In this document: positions 26,271-33,583 of the stretch, piece after piece
How the letters are laid out: each line of letters begins with the position of its first letter
Numbering within the stretch: the stretch's first letter is position 1
Source of the DNA: Kutzneria viridogrisea
GTDB taxonomy: Bacteria > Actinomycetota > Actinomycetes > Mycobacteriales > Pseudonocardiaceae
Assembly (NCBI GenBank): GCA_014138725.1
Contig: JACJID010000008.1
Coordinates: 310,001 to 374,000 of the forward strand
Reading direction: 5' to 3'
Length of the DNA: 64,000 bases
Made by a program: the position numbers and the translations under genes
The notes under the pieces: generated by a model
What the model was told of the DNA's origin: nothing
Database searches by the model: none
Seen by the model: only the letters and a program-made list of their open reading frames with translations

Positions 26271-26316
26271 AAGTGCCGTTTGCGACATCAGATGTCGCAA
26301 ACGGCACTTTCATGAC
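26271..26316. repeat. right part of the IS30-interrupted palindrome
   Basis: AAGTGCCGTTTGCGACATC (26271-26289) and its perfect 19-bp complement (26291-26309) around a single A, then TCATGAC. Together with 25018-25030 it forms the pre-insertion palindrome between the convergent LacI and secreted-protein genes. Confidence 0.88.
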
Positions 26317-26329
26317 AATGACGTGGGGC

Positions 26330-27190
26330 TCAGGCGGGGAGCAGGCCGCTGACCGGCAGGCGGGGCGTGTGGCCGAGCTTGCCGAGCAGGGCGTTCGCCA
26401 CGGCCAGGTCACCGCTGGTCGGCACCAGGCTGCGGCCGTCGGTGTGCGCGGGCAGCGTGTGCACGTGCTCCTCACCGGCGATGCCGAGCAGCTCGGTGAC
26501 CCCGTGCAGGTGGCTCAGGCCCAGGCCGGGCAGCGAGCGCTGCTGGTCCACGGTGGTCAGCGGCAGGTGGGACAGGTCGGGGTGCACCAGGTGCTGCACG
26601 AGCGAGGTGTCCACCGGGCCCGCGGCGGTCAGGTCGGGCAGCGAGCGGCCCGTGTCGCCGACCTGGGGCAGCAGGTCGATCGGCATGTTCGGCACCACGG
26701 GCAGGTCCTGGGTGGGCACCCCGCTGATGGCGATCTTGCTCGGGTCCAGCGAGCGCTGACCGCCGGCCAGCTGCCCCAGCGCGGGCTTGGGCAGCTTCTG
26801 GTCGTTGAACTGGATGTTGCTCAGCGACAGGCCGTCGGACAGCGTGGGCAGGTCACGCGGCTGGCCCGCGGCGGGCAGGCCGGTCAGCTTGGACAGGTCC
26901 CCGCCGTTGAGGTGCAGGTTGCTCAGCGACAGCCCGTCGCCCAGGCCCGGCACCGGCAGGGCGCGCTGGTGCTGGCCGATCGGCATGGTCGGCAGGTGGA
27001 TGTCGGTGGTGCCGGGCAGCGGCGGCAGGCCCTTCTGCTCGACGATCTTGGCGACCTTGCCCACGGTGGGCAGCAGGCCGGTCGGGTCGCCCAGCGGGGT
27101 GCTCGCGGCCGAGGCGGTACCCGCGGCGAGGGTCAGCACACTGCCGGCGAGCAGGGCGGCCGGAATTCCGCGTCGCAACCAGGTACGCAT
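26330..27190 (-). CDS. secreted protein of unknown function with internal repeats
   Basis: 286 residues from ATG 27190, with AAGGAGA well placed upstream. Signal peptide MRTWLRRGIPAALLAGSVLT with likely cleavage after ASA. The mature protein is rich in Leu, Pro, Gly and Ser, has no cysteine, and contains a duplicated unit: GDGLSLSNLHLNGGDLSKL about residues 105-123 and SDGLSLSNIQFNDQKLPKP about 140-158. Further short LPxL-type repeats occur. I do not recognise the family. An exported, possibly wall-associated structural protein is inferred. Another secreted unknown lies upstream on the same strand. Confidence 0.7.
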   Translation of the reverse strand: MRTWLRRGIPAALLAGSVLTLAAGTASAASTPLGDPTGLLPTVGKVAKIVEQKGLPPLPGTTDIHLPTMPIGQHQRALPVPGLGDGLSLSNLHLNGGDLSKLTGLPAAGQPRDLPTLSDGLSLSNIQFNDQKLPKPALGQLAGGQRSLDPSKIAISGVPTQDLPVVPNMPIDLLPQVGDTGRSLPDLTAAGPVDTSLVQHLVHPDLSHLPLTTVDQQRSLPGLGLSHLHGVTELLGIAGEEHVHTLPAHTDGRSLVPTSGDLAVANALLGKLGHTPRLPVSGLLPA

Positions 27191-27309
27191 GGAAATATCT
27201 CCTTCGGGGATTCCCAGAGCGGGGATGAGCAATTCGGGGCGCAGATCACCCCGAGCGGGAAGGGAATTGTTCGAAACGGACAGCCGCACGCGGCGGCCTG
27301 CCGTGGAAA

Positions 27310-28038
27310 TCAGTCGGGCGTGACGCCCGGCTGGCGGCCGGTGGCCGCGGGAACGCGCTGACCGAATGCGCTGACCGGACGGGTGATACCCGCACCGGAA
27401 ATGACCGACGGCCCCTCGTTGAGGCAGCAGCCGGTGGGACCGCCCTGGCCGTCGTGGCCGCAGGAGCTGCCCGGCAGCGGGACGGTGGGCAACGCGGTGG
27501 GACCGTGCCCCGGATCGGGCTGTCCCGGGTGCACGGGCGCTGAGCTGGCGGACTGGCGCTGGTCGACGGCTGCCACCGTCATCGGCGCCGGTCGCGTCGC
27601 GGTGGGCGCCACCGCGACGGGTGCGAGCTCGGCGGACCGCTCCGCCCTGCTGGGGGACTGCTCGTGCGCCGGTGCGGCCGCCTGGGCGGGGGCGGGCACC
27701 GGCCTGTGCTCAACGATTCGGGAGAGCTGCTGGTCGACGGAGACGATCGGACTGACCAGACGGTCCGCGCCGACCTGGATCCCGGGGACGACCGGCGCCG
27801 TCGGCAGCACGTGCGTGCCTGCCAGCAGCGGGTGGGCGTCCAGCGCGCTGAGCGCGCCGTCGAGCACTGCCGCGACCGAGCCGGTGGCGGGCTGGTCCGG
27901 CACCGGCGCCGCGGACGCGGGCGCCGAGGTCAGTAGCCAGGCCAGCGCGGTTCCCGCGAACGCACCGCCGAGCACGGCGACAGCACGCCACAGCAGAGGC
28001 CGGAATCGGCCCGCTCCCGTGTTCGGCTGCCTGTCCAT
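27310..28038 (-). CDS. secreted or membrane-anchored proline/alanine-rich protein of unknown function
   Basis: 242 residues from ATG 28038; GTG 28083 is an in-frame alternative. One hydrophobic N-terminal segment (LLWRAVAVLGGAFAGTALAW) followed by APASAAP could be a signal peptide. The rest is low-complexity Pro/Ala/Val, with VGADRLVSPIVSVDQQLSRIVEH and a cysteine cluster SCGHDGQGGPTGCCLNEG near residue 205. It resembles its downstream neighbour in the placement of short LPTAPVVPG-type motifs. Function is unknown; joint export with the neighbouring gene is inferred from strand and spacing. Confidence 0.6.
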   Translation of the reverse strand: MDRQPNTGAGRFRPLLWRAVAVLGGAFAGTALAWLLTSAPASAAPVPDQPATGSVAAVLDGALSALDAHPLLAGTHVLPTAPVVPGIQVGADRLVSPIVSVDQQLSRIVEHRPVPAPAQAAAPAHEQSPSRAERSAELAPVAVAPTATRPAPMTVAAVDQRQSASSAPVHPGQPDPGHGPTALPTVPLPGSSCGHDGQGGPTGCCLNEGPSVISGAGITRPVSAFGQRVPAATGRQPGVTPD

Positions 28039-28138
28039 GACCGGTAATGGGTTCCTCTCGAACGGCTGTCCGTACGCTGACACCGTATCCGATCGACCCT
28101 CGCAATTCTAAGGCGCAGCCACGACACAATCGGGGGAA

Positions 28139-28837
28139 TCAGGTGAGTTTGAACGGCGTGGGTTCACTGGTCAGCTTACCGAGCTTGCCGACCACCACGT
28201 AATCACCGCTGGGCACCCGCGCACCGCTGGGCGCACATTGTGGTGCCGAGGTGAGTCCGGCCCAGGCAATGCTGTAGGTGGCCTGCTCCCCCGGTTGCAG
28301 CAGCCGCGACTCGGGCGGTGGCTCGTAGTAGCAGTCGGCGCTGGACCACAGCCGCGTCTTGTTGTCCCCGGTGAGCACCACCAGCTCGCGCAGCTTGCGG
28401 CTGAGGTCCCGGTTGCAGGCGAGCTTGCCGCTGTTGGTGATCACCAGCGTGAGCAGCGGGGCCTGGCCGACCCGGTAGCTGGGCTGGGCCACCCGCGCGC
28501 TGACCGCGACGGACTCGTCCGGGCACGGGCCGGGCGGCGGCGGGCTGGTCGTGGTCGGCGGGGCGCTGCTGGTGGTCGTCGGCGCCGGGGACGGGGAGGG
28601 CGAGGCCGAGGAGGACCCGCCCGCGGGCACGATCGTGCCGCTGGTGGGCGGTGAGGAGGAGCTGGTCGAGGCGGGGCGCTGGTCGGCGACCGCGCGCGGG
28701 TCGGCGGGGCTGCCCCCGCTGACCCAGGTGGACACCCCGATCGCGAGCAACACGACCAGCAGCACCGAGCTGCCGAGCGCGATCGCACGGCGGCGGCGGT
28801 AGACCGAAGCCGGGAGCGGACCGGTTGGCTCGACCAT
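28139..28837 (-). CDS. membrane-anchored protein with Ser/Thr/Pro linker and beta domain, unknown function
   Basis: 232 residues from ATG 28837. One N-terminal membrane segment (AIALGSSVLLVVLLAIGVSTWV) precedes a Ser/Thr/Pro-rich linker of about 60 residues and then an extracellular domain with four cysteines (GPCPDESVAVSARVAQPSYRVGQAPLLTL, LACNRDLSRK, SADCYYEPPPE, APQCAPSG). The strand pattern suggests an immunoglobulin-like fold, as in many actinobacterial surface proteins. No enzymatic motif is seen. Divergent from the carbonic anhydrase gene. Confidence 0.75.
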   Translation of the reverse strand: MVEPTGPLPASVYRRRRAIALGSSVLLVVLLAIGVSTWVSGGSPADPRAVADQRPASTSSSSPPTSGTIVPAGGSSSASPSPSPAPTTTSSAPPTTTSPPPPGPCPDESVAVSARVAQPSYRVGQAPLLTLVITNSGKLACNRDLSRKLRELVVLTGDNKTRLWSSADCYYEPPPESRLLQPGEQATYSIAWAGLTSAPQCAPSGARVPSGDYVVVGKLGKLTSEPTPFKLT

Positions 28838-28988
28838 GCGCCGACCGTAACGCCGGGGTGGCATCCGGCGACGGAGGGCGACGGTCACCCGATCCGGTTG
28901 TGTCGCTGCTCAACAACCCCTTTTCACAGCGGCTGCGAACAGGTGAAATCAAGGTGCCCACTGCTGACCTGGGGCCAGAGAGGTGGAC

Positions 28989-29480
28989 ATGACCGCAATC
29001 GATGAACTGCTCGCGCGCAACACCCAACTCGTCGACCGCACCGCGGGCGACCGGTCCACGGCGGTGCCTTCGCTGCACATCGCCGTGCTGACCTGCATGG
29101 ACGCCCGGATCCGCGTGTTCGAACTGTTCGGCCTGAAGCAGGGCGAGGCGCACGTGCTGCGCAACGCGGGCGGGGTGGTCACCGACGACGTGATCCGCTC
29201 GCTCGCGCTGAGCCAGCGCGCGCTGGGCACCCGCGAGGTGCTGCTGGTGCACCACACCCAGTGCGGCCTGTCGATGACCACCGAGGACTCGTTCAAGGAC
29301 GAGCTGGAGTCGGACACCGGACTGCGGCCGACCTGGTCGGTCGAGGCGTTCCGCGAGGTCAAGGACAGCGTGCGGACCTCGATGAACCGGCTGCGGCACA
29401 GCGTGTTCCTGCCGCACAAGGACAACATCCGCGGCTTCGTCTACGACGTGCACACCGGTGCCCTGCACGAGGTGGTCTGA
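28989..29480 (+). CDS. beta-class carbonic anhydrase
   Basis: 163 residues from ATG 28989 with AGAGG upstream. It interconverts CO2 and bicarbonate using zinc. Active-site motifs are LTCMDARIRVFELFGL (Cys plus the Asp-Arg dyad) and VLLVHHTQCGLSM (His and Cys). It is the short form like M. tuberculosis Rv1284. Proximity to mutY matches the mycobacterial order canB-mutY, although the Mtb protein there is a longer form. Confidence 0.93.
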   Translation: MTAIDELLARNTQLVDRTAGDRSTAVPSLHIAVLTCMDARIRVFELFGLKQGEAHVLRNAGGVVTDDVIRSLALSQRALGTREVLLVHHTQCGLSMTTEDSFKDELESDTGLRPTWSVEAFREVKDSVRTSMNRLRHSVFLPHKDNIRGFVYDVHTGALHEVV

Positions 29481-29504
29481 ACCCGGCTGGGACAATCGGC
29501 GGCG

Positions 29505-30377
29505 ATGCCTGCCGCCGACGTGTTACTGAGCTGGTTCGACCGCACCGCCCGCGACCTGCCGTGGCGGGATCCCGACTGCTCCGGCTGGGGTGTGCTGGTC
29601 AGCGAGATCATGCTCCAGCAGACCCCGGTCTCCCGCGTGGAGCCGATCTGGCGGGAGTGGCTGGCCCGCTGGCCGGTGCCCTCCGCGCTGGCCGCTTCCA
29701 GCCAGGGCGAGGTCGTCCGGGCCTGGGGCAAGCTCGGCTACCCGAGGCGCGCGCTGCGGCTGCACGAGGCCGCGGGCGTGATCGCCGCCGAGCACGGGGA
29801 CGTGGTGCCCGCCGACATCGACACCCTGCTCGGCCTGCCCGGCATCGGCGCGTACACGGCCCGTGCCGTGGCCGCCTTCGCCTACGGCCAGCGCTGCCCG
29901 GTGGTCGACACCAACGTGCGCCGGGTCGTGGCCAGGGCCGTGCACGGCGCCGGTGACGCCGGGCCGCCCGCCACCACGCGGGACATGGCCGATGTCGCCA
30001 AGCTGCTGCCCGAGCAGGACGCGGTCGCCGCCAAGTACTCCGCGGCGCTGATGGAGCTGGGCGCGCTGGTCTGCACCGCGCGCAACCCGCAGTGCGCCGA
30101 CTGCCCCGTGTACGACACCTGCGCCTGGCAACTGGCCGGGCGGCCCGCCTACACCGGACCGGTCAAGGCGGTGCAGAAGTTCGCCGGTACCGACCGCCAG
30201 GTGCGCGGCCGGCTGCTGGACGTGCTGCGCGGCGCCACCGGCCCCGTCACCCGCGGCCAGCTCGACGCCGCCTGGTCGGAGGCGGGTCAACGGGACCGCT
30301 GCCTGGACTCGCTGCTGGTGGACGGGCTCGTCGAGCAGACCGACAGCGGGCTGTTCGCCCTACCGGGTGAGCACTGA
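29505..30377 (+). CDS. mutY: A/G-specific adenine DNA glycosylase
   Basis: 290 residues. It removes adenine mispaired with 8-oxoguanine. Features are the catalytic Glu in VSEIMLQQTPVSRV, the helix-hairpin-helix LPGIGAYTARAV, the catalytic Asp in CPVVDTNVRRV, and the iron-sulfur cluster CX6CX2CX5C in CTARNPQCADCPVYDTC. It is shorter than E. coli MutY (350), with only a brief winged-helix-like tail instead of a full NUDIX-type 8-oxoG domain, which is usual for actinobacterial MutY. It lies 24 bp downstream of carbonic anhydrase. Confidence 0.95.
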   Translation: MPAADVLLSWFDRTARDLPWRDPDCSGWGVLVSEIMLQQTPVSRVEPIWREWLARWPVPSALAASSQGEVVRAWGKLGYPRRALRLHEAAGVIAAEHGDVVPADIDTLLGLPGIGAYTARAVAAFAYGQRCPVVDTNVRRVVARAVHGAGDAGPPATTRDMADVAKLLPEQDAVAAKYSAALMELGALVCTARNPQCADCPVYDTCAWQLAGRPAYTGPVKAVQKFAGTDRQVRGRLLDVLRGATGPVTRGQLDAAWSEAGQRDRCLDSLLVDGLVEQTDSGLFALPGEH

Positions 30378-30422
30378 CGCCTCGCGGTGCCGCCCCGGCG
30401 GGTACCCCGCACCCTGGTGGGC

Positions 30423-30680
30423 ATGGCGACCTGCGATGTCTGCGGCAACGACTACTGGATGGCCTTCGAGATCCGGACCGTCACCGGCGAGAGCCACTGG
30501 TTCGACTCCTTCGAGTGCGCGATGGAGAAGCTCGCGCCCCGCTGCGAGCGGTGCAACTGCCGGATCGTCGGCCACGGGGTCGAGGTGGAGGGCATGTTCT
30601 ACTGCTGCGCCCACTGCGCGCGGCAGGTGACCGAGCTGGGCAACCAGATCCGCGACGCGGTCGGGGCCCTGCCCGGTTGA
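30423..30680 (+). CDS. small cysteine-rich, probably zinc-binding protein
   Basis: 85 residues from ATG 30423. Cysteines occur as CDVC, then CERCNC, then YCCAHC, a treble-clef-like or ribbon-like metal site with about ten cysteines in all. GHGVEVEGMFYCCAHCA is typical of a family of short actinobacterial zinc proteins. Cytoplasmic, no signal. A metal-storage or adaptor role is only a guess. An in-frame GTG at 30387 is less likely because it adds an unconserved-looking basic segment. Confidence 0.8.
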   Translation: MATCDVCGNDYWMAFEIRTVTGESHWFDSFECAMEKLAPRCERCNCRIVGHGVEVEGMFYCCAHCARQVTELGNQIRDAVGALPG

Positions 30681-30727
30681 CACTGCCCGGTTAACACTGC
30701 CCGGCTGACCCTGCACAATGCGGGGTC

Positions 30728-31255
30728 ATGGCGCAGGCCCTCCAGTTCTTCTTCGACGGCGAGGCGGACACCGCCGTGCGCTCCCTGTGGCAGCGGCTGG
30801 ACCGGGCCGGTGTGCCCAGTCTGGCCACCCGCGGCCACCGGCGGCACCGCCCGCAGGTCACCTTCGCCCTCGGCAGCGCCTTCACCCGGCAGACCCGCGC
30901 CGAGCTCACCAGCGAACTGGGCCTGCTCGCCCTGCCCTCGGTGTGGCTGCACACCCTCGGCACCTTCCCCACCACCGACAACGGGCTCGTGCTCAGCGCC
31001 GTGGTGGACACCGAGCTGCTCGCCGTGCACTCCGCCGTGCACGACGTGCTCGCCAAGAAGGTCAAGCACCCCTCCGCGTACTACATGCCCGGTTCCTGGG
31101 TGCCGCACTGCCTGCTCGCCCAGGAGCTCGACACGCCCGCGCTGGCCGCCGGGTTCGCCGCCCTGCACCCGGTGGAACCGATCCGCGCCCGGCTCACCGA
31201 GGTCGGCATCACCGACACGGCCACCGGCGAGGTGGACGTGCTGGTGACCCGGTGA
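30728..31255 (+). CDS. 2'-5' RNA ligase-like (2H phosphoesterase) family protein
   Basis: 175 residues. The overall pattern of two half-domains fits the 2H superfamily: FFFDGEADTAVRSLWQRL, then RHRPQVTFALG and GSWVPHCLLAQEL. The canonical HxT/S motifs are weakened: the first reads RPQVTF (His shifted) and the second HCL. It may bind rather than cleave RNA-type phosphodiesters, or be inactive. A clearer 2H protein is encoded at 50519. A strong hairpin repeat follows its stop. Confidence 0.75.
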   Translation: MAQALQFFFDGEADTAVRSLWQRLDRAGVPSLATRGHRRHRPQVTFALGSAFTRQTRAELTSELGLLALPSVWLHTLGTFPTTDNGLVLSAVVDTELLAVHSAVHDVLAKKVKHPSAYYMPGSWVPHCLLAQELDTPALAAGFAALHPVEPIRARLTEVGITDTATGEVDVLVTR

Positions 31256-31267
31256 GTGCCCAGCGGT

Positions 31268-31320
31268 GCCGTGAAGGTGGCTTTCACTGCGTCCAGCGCA
31301 GTGAAAGCCACTTTCACGGC
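31268..31320. terminator. 24-bp hairpin between convergent genes (palindrome copy 7)
   Basis: A 24-bp stem with one G-T pair (31268-31291 with 31297-31320), loop TCCAG, sitting between the convergent 2H and alpha/beta hydrolase genes. Nearly identical to 18229-18277. Placement suits a bidirectional terminator. Confidence 0.8.
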
Positions 31321-31337
31321 GGCAAGTCGCCCGCGGC

Positions 31338-32093
31338 TCAGTCCAGCACCGAGGACAGGAAGGCCTCCACGGCGCCGCGGTAGACCTGCGGGGCGTCCAC
31401 GTGCACGAGGTGGCCCGCGCCGGGCACGAGCAAGTGCTGGGCCCCGTGCACGCGGCGGGCGATCTCGGCCTGCTGCCCGGCGGGCATGGCGGTGTGCTCG
31501 GCCTCGATCACCAGCAGCGGGCAGCGGATGCGTTCCACGAGCGGCCAGTAGTCGCGCTCGCCCCACTGCTCGGCGATGCCGTACAGGTCCGCCAGGTCGG
31601 CGATCAGGTGGTAGCCGTCGGCCCGCTCCTCCACGCACTCGACGAAGTAGTCGCCGACCGGCCCGAAGAACTGGCGGACGTGGGCGAGGGACTGGAAGGG
31701 CACGGGCCAGGTGGCGAAGTGGTCCCGCCACGGCGCTGCGGTGCGGCCACGCTGATCAGGGGCGATGTCCTCGACCACGACCGCGCGGACCAGCTCCGGT
31801 CGGGTGGCGGCGAGCACCATGGCGTGCAGCCCGCCCATGGAGTGGCCGATCACCACGGCGGGTCCCAGCCCGGCGCGCTCGATCGCCTCGGCGGCGTCGG
31901 CAGCGAAGTCCTCGGTCTGCCAGCCGCCACCGCGGTGCGGGCTGCGGCCGTGCCCACGTGCGTCGAGACCGGCGACACGCCCGTACGCGGTGAGCCAGCG
32001 GGACACCGGCCACCACGTCGTCGCACGGCCCATCAGCCCGTGCAGCAACAGGATTCCCGGCCCGCTGCCGCCGAACTCCACGAGGTCAAACAC
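31338..32093 (-). CDS. alpha/beta hydrolase
   Basis: 251 residues, single-domain cytoplasmic hydrolase. HG oxyanion LLLHGLMGRATTWWP, nucleophile VVIGHSMGGLHA, acid in LLVIEAEHTAM and His in VPGAGHLVHVDAP. It is similar in layout to esterases or C-C hydrolases; the substrate is unknown. The GTG start is preceded on its strand by TATGAG 6 nt upstream, again suggesting a leaderless message. It is divergent from the M1 aminopeptidase, with a palindrome between them. Confidence 0.88.
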   Translation of the reverse strand: MFDLVEFGGSGPGILLLHGLMGRATTWWPVSRWLTAYGRVAGLDARGHGRSPHRGGGWQTEDFAADAAEAIERAGLGPAVVIGHSMGGLHAMVLAATRPELVRAVVVEDIAPDQRGRTAAPWRDHFATWPVPFQSLAHVRQFFGPVGDYFVECVEERADGYHLIADLADLYGIAEQWGERDYWPLVERIRCPLLVIEAEHTAMPAGQQAEIARRVHGAQHLLVPGAGHLVHVDAPQVYRGAVEAFLSSVLD

Positions 32094-32108
32094 GCACCAC
32101 TCATATCA

Positions 32109-32122
32109 CCTGGTAAACCAGG
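32109..32122. promoter_or_regulatory. palindrome in the divergent promoter of the hydrolase and M1 peptidase
   Basis: CCTGGTAAACCAGG, two 6-bp arms around AA, 15 bp from the hydrolase start and 4 bp from the M1 start. TAAACC within it could be the -10 for the peptidase. A shared operator is plausible. Confidence 0.5.
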
Positions 32123-32126
32123 CCGC

Positions 32127-33545
32127 ATGCAGGTTCAACGGGTGGTGGCGGCGCTGGCGGCCCTGGTCGTGTTGTCCGGGTGCGGTCAGCCCCCGGAGTC
32201 CAGACCGCCGAGAACGGTCGGCGCGGCGGGCACGGCGAGCAGCGGGGACCCGTACTACCCGGACAGCGGCAACAGCGGCTACCTGGCCACCAAGTACGAG
32301 GTGTCGATCAGCTACGACCCGGCCTCGCGCCACCTGGACGGCGACACCGTGGTCACCGCGAAGGCCGTGCAGAACCTGAGCGAGCTGAGCCTGGACCTGG
32401 ACGGCCTGGACGTGCGCTCGGTGCTGCTGGACGGCAGGAAGGCCGAGTTCGGCCGTTCCGGCGGGCACAAGCTGGTGGTCAAGCCCGCCGAGGCGGTCGC
32501 GGAGAACACGACCTTCACGGTGCAGGTCCGCTACGAGGGCACGCCCGCCCCGGTGACCACCGGCAGGAACGTGGAGGGTTGGCAGGTCTCGGCCACCGGC
32601 GGGGCGTTCGCGGCGGGCGAGCCGCATTCGGCCTCGACCTGGTTCCCGGTCAACGACACGCCCGCCAACAAGGCGCCGTTCCACCTCGCGGCACGGGTCC
32701 CGGACGGCTGGAGCGCGATCTCGGTGGGCCGTGAGGGCAGGACGGAGAGCAAGGACGGCTGGACCACCTACCGCTGGGACGAGGCCACGCCGATCGCGCC
32801 GTACCTGACCACCGTGGCCATCGACAAATGGGCGGTCGAGCGCGGGCAACTGGCCGACGGCACACCGGTGGTCAGCGCCTTCGCCCCCGGTGCGGAGGAC
32901 AAGAAGCCGCTGGCCGCACGGCTGCCGGAGATCCTGGACTTCCTGGCGTCCAAGTTCGGCAAGTACCCGCAGGACGCGGCGGGCGGCATCTTCCTCGCCG
33001 ACGCGCTGTCCTTCTCGCTGGAGACGCAGACCAGACCCACCTACGCCAAGTGGACCGACCTCACCACCACCGTGCACGAGAACGCGCACCAGTGGTGGGG
33101 CGACTCGGTGTCGGTGGACAAGTGGAAGGACGTCTGCCTCAACGAGTGCTTCGCCAGCTACGCGCAATGGCTCTGGGACGAGGCCAAACAGGGCGTCAAC
33201 CTGGACCAGCGTTACCGGGACACGGTGCGCAAGCACAGCGGTGACACCAAGTTCTGGGGCGGCAAGCTGTACGACATGGGCGCTGGCAACGAGTTCGGCG
33301 CGGTCTACGACAAGGGCCCCATGGCGTTGCACGCCCTGCGCAGGCTGATCGGCGAGGACGCGTTCAACGCCGTGCTGAAGGGCTGGCCCGCGCTGCACCG
33401 CGAGGGCAACGCCTCCTGGACCCAGTTCGAGGACTATGCCACCAAGACCAGTGGCAGGGACCTGACCGGCTTCTTCGGCGCGTGGTTCCGGGGCACGGTT
33501 GTACCGCCGGAGCAGTACCTGCTGCCGGGTTCCCTCCGTTCGTAG
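32127..33545 (+). CDS. M1-family zinc aminopeptidase, lipoprotein
   Basis: 472 residues from ATG 32127. Lipobox VVLSGCGQ anchors it to the outer face of the membrane. N-terminal beta domain (YEVSISYDPASRHLDGDTVVTAKA), substrate loop GAFAAGEPHSASTWFPVNDTP, zinc motif HENAHQWWGDSV with the third ligand Glu in CLNECFASY, and a short helical tail. It lacks the long C-terminal superhelix of PepN, as in other short secreted M1 enzymes. It is the first of two tandem paralogues; the other carries a plain signal peptide. Confidence 0.92.
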   Translation: MQVQRVVAALAALVVLSGCGQPPESRPPRTVGAAGTASSGDPYYPDSGNSGYLATKYEVSISYDPASRHLDGDTVVTAKAVQNLSELSLDLDGLDVRSVLLDGRKAEFGRSGGHKLVVKPAEAVAENTTFTVQVRYEGTPAPVTTGRNVEGWQVSATGGAFAAGEPHSASTWFPVNDTPANKAPFHLAARVPDGWSAISVGREGRTESKDGWTTYRWDEATPIAPYLTTVAIDKWAVERGQLADGTPVVSAFAPGAEDKKPLAARLPEILDFLASKFGKYPQDAAGGIFLADALSFSLETQTRPTYAKWTDLTTTVHENAHQWWGDSVSVDKWKDVCLNECFASYAQWLWDEAKQGVNLDQRYRDTVRKHSGDTKFWGGKLYDMGAGNEFGAVYDKGPMALHALRRLIGEDAFNAVLKGWPALHREGNASWTQFEDYATKTSGRDLTGFFGAWFRGTVVPPEQYLLPGSLRS

Positions 33546-33583
33546 CTTGTCGGGCGATGTCGTGCATCGGTAGCAACGTGAGC

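Noticed and set aside
31401..32126. Long N-terminal extension of the first M1 aminopeptidase frame
   Set aside because: It lies antisense to the alpha/beta hydrolase; the lipoprotein signal begins at ATG 32127.
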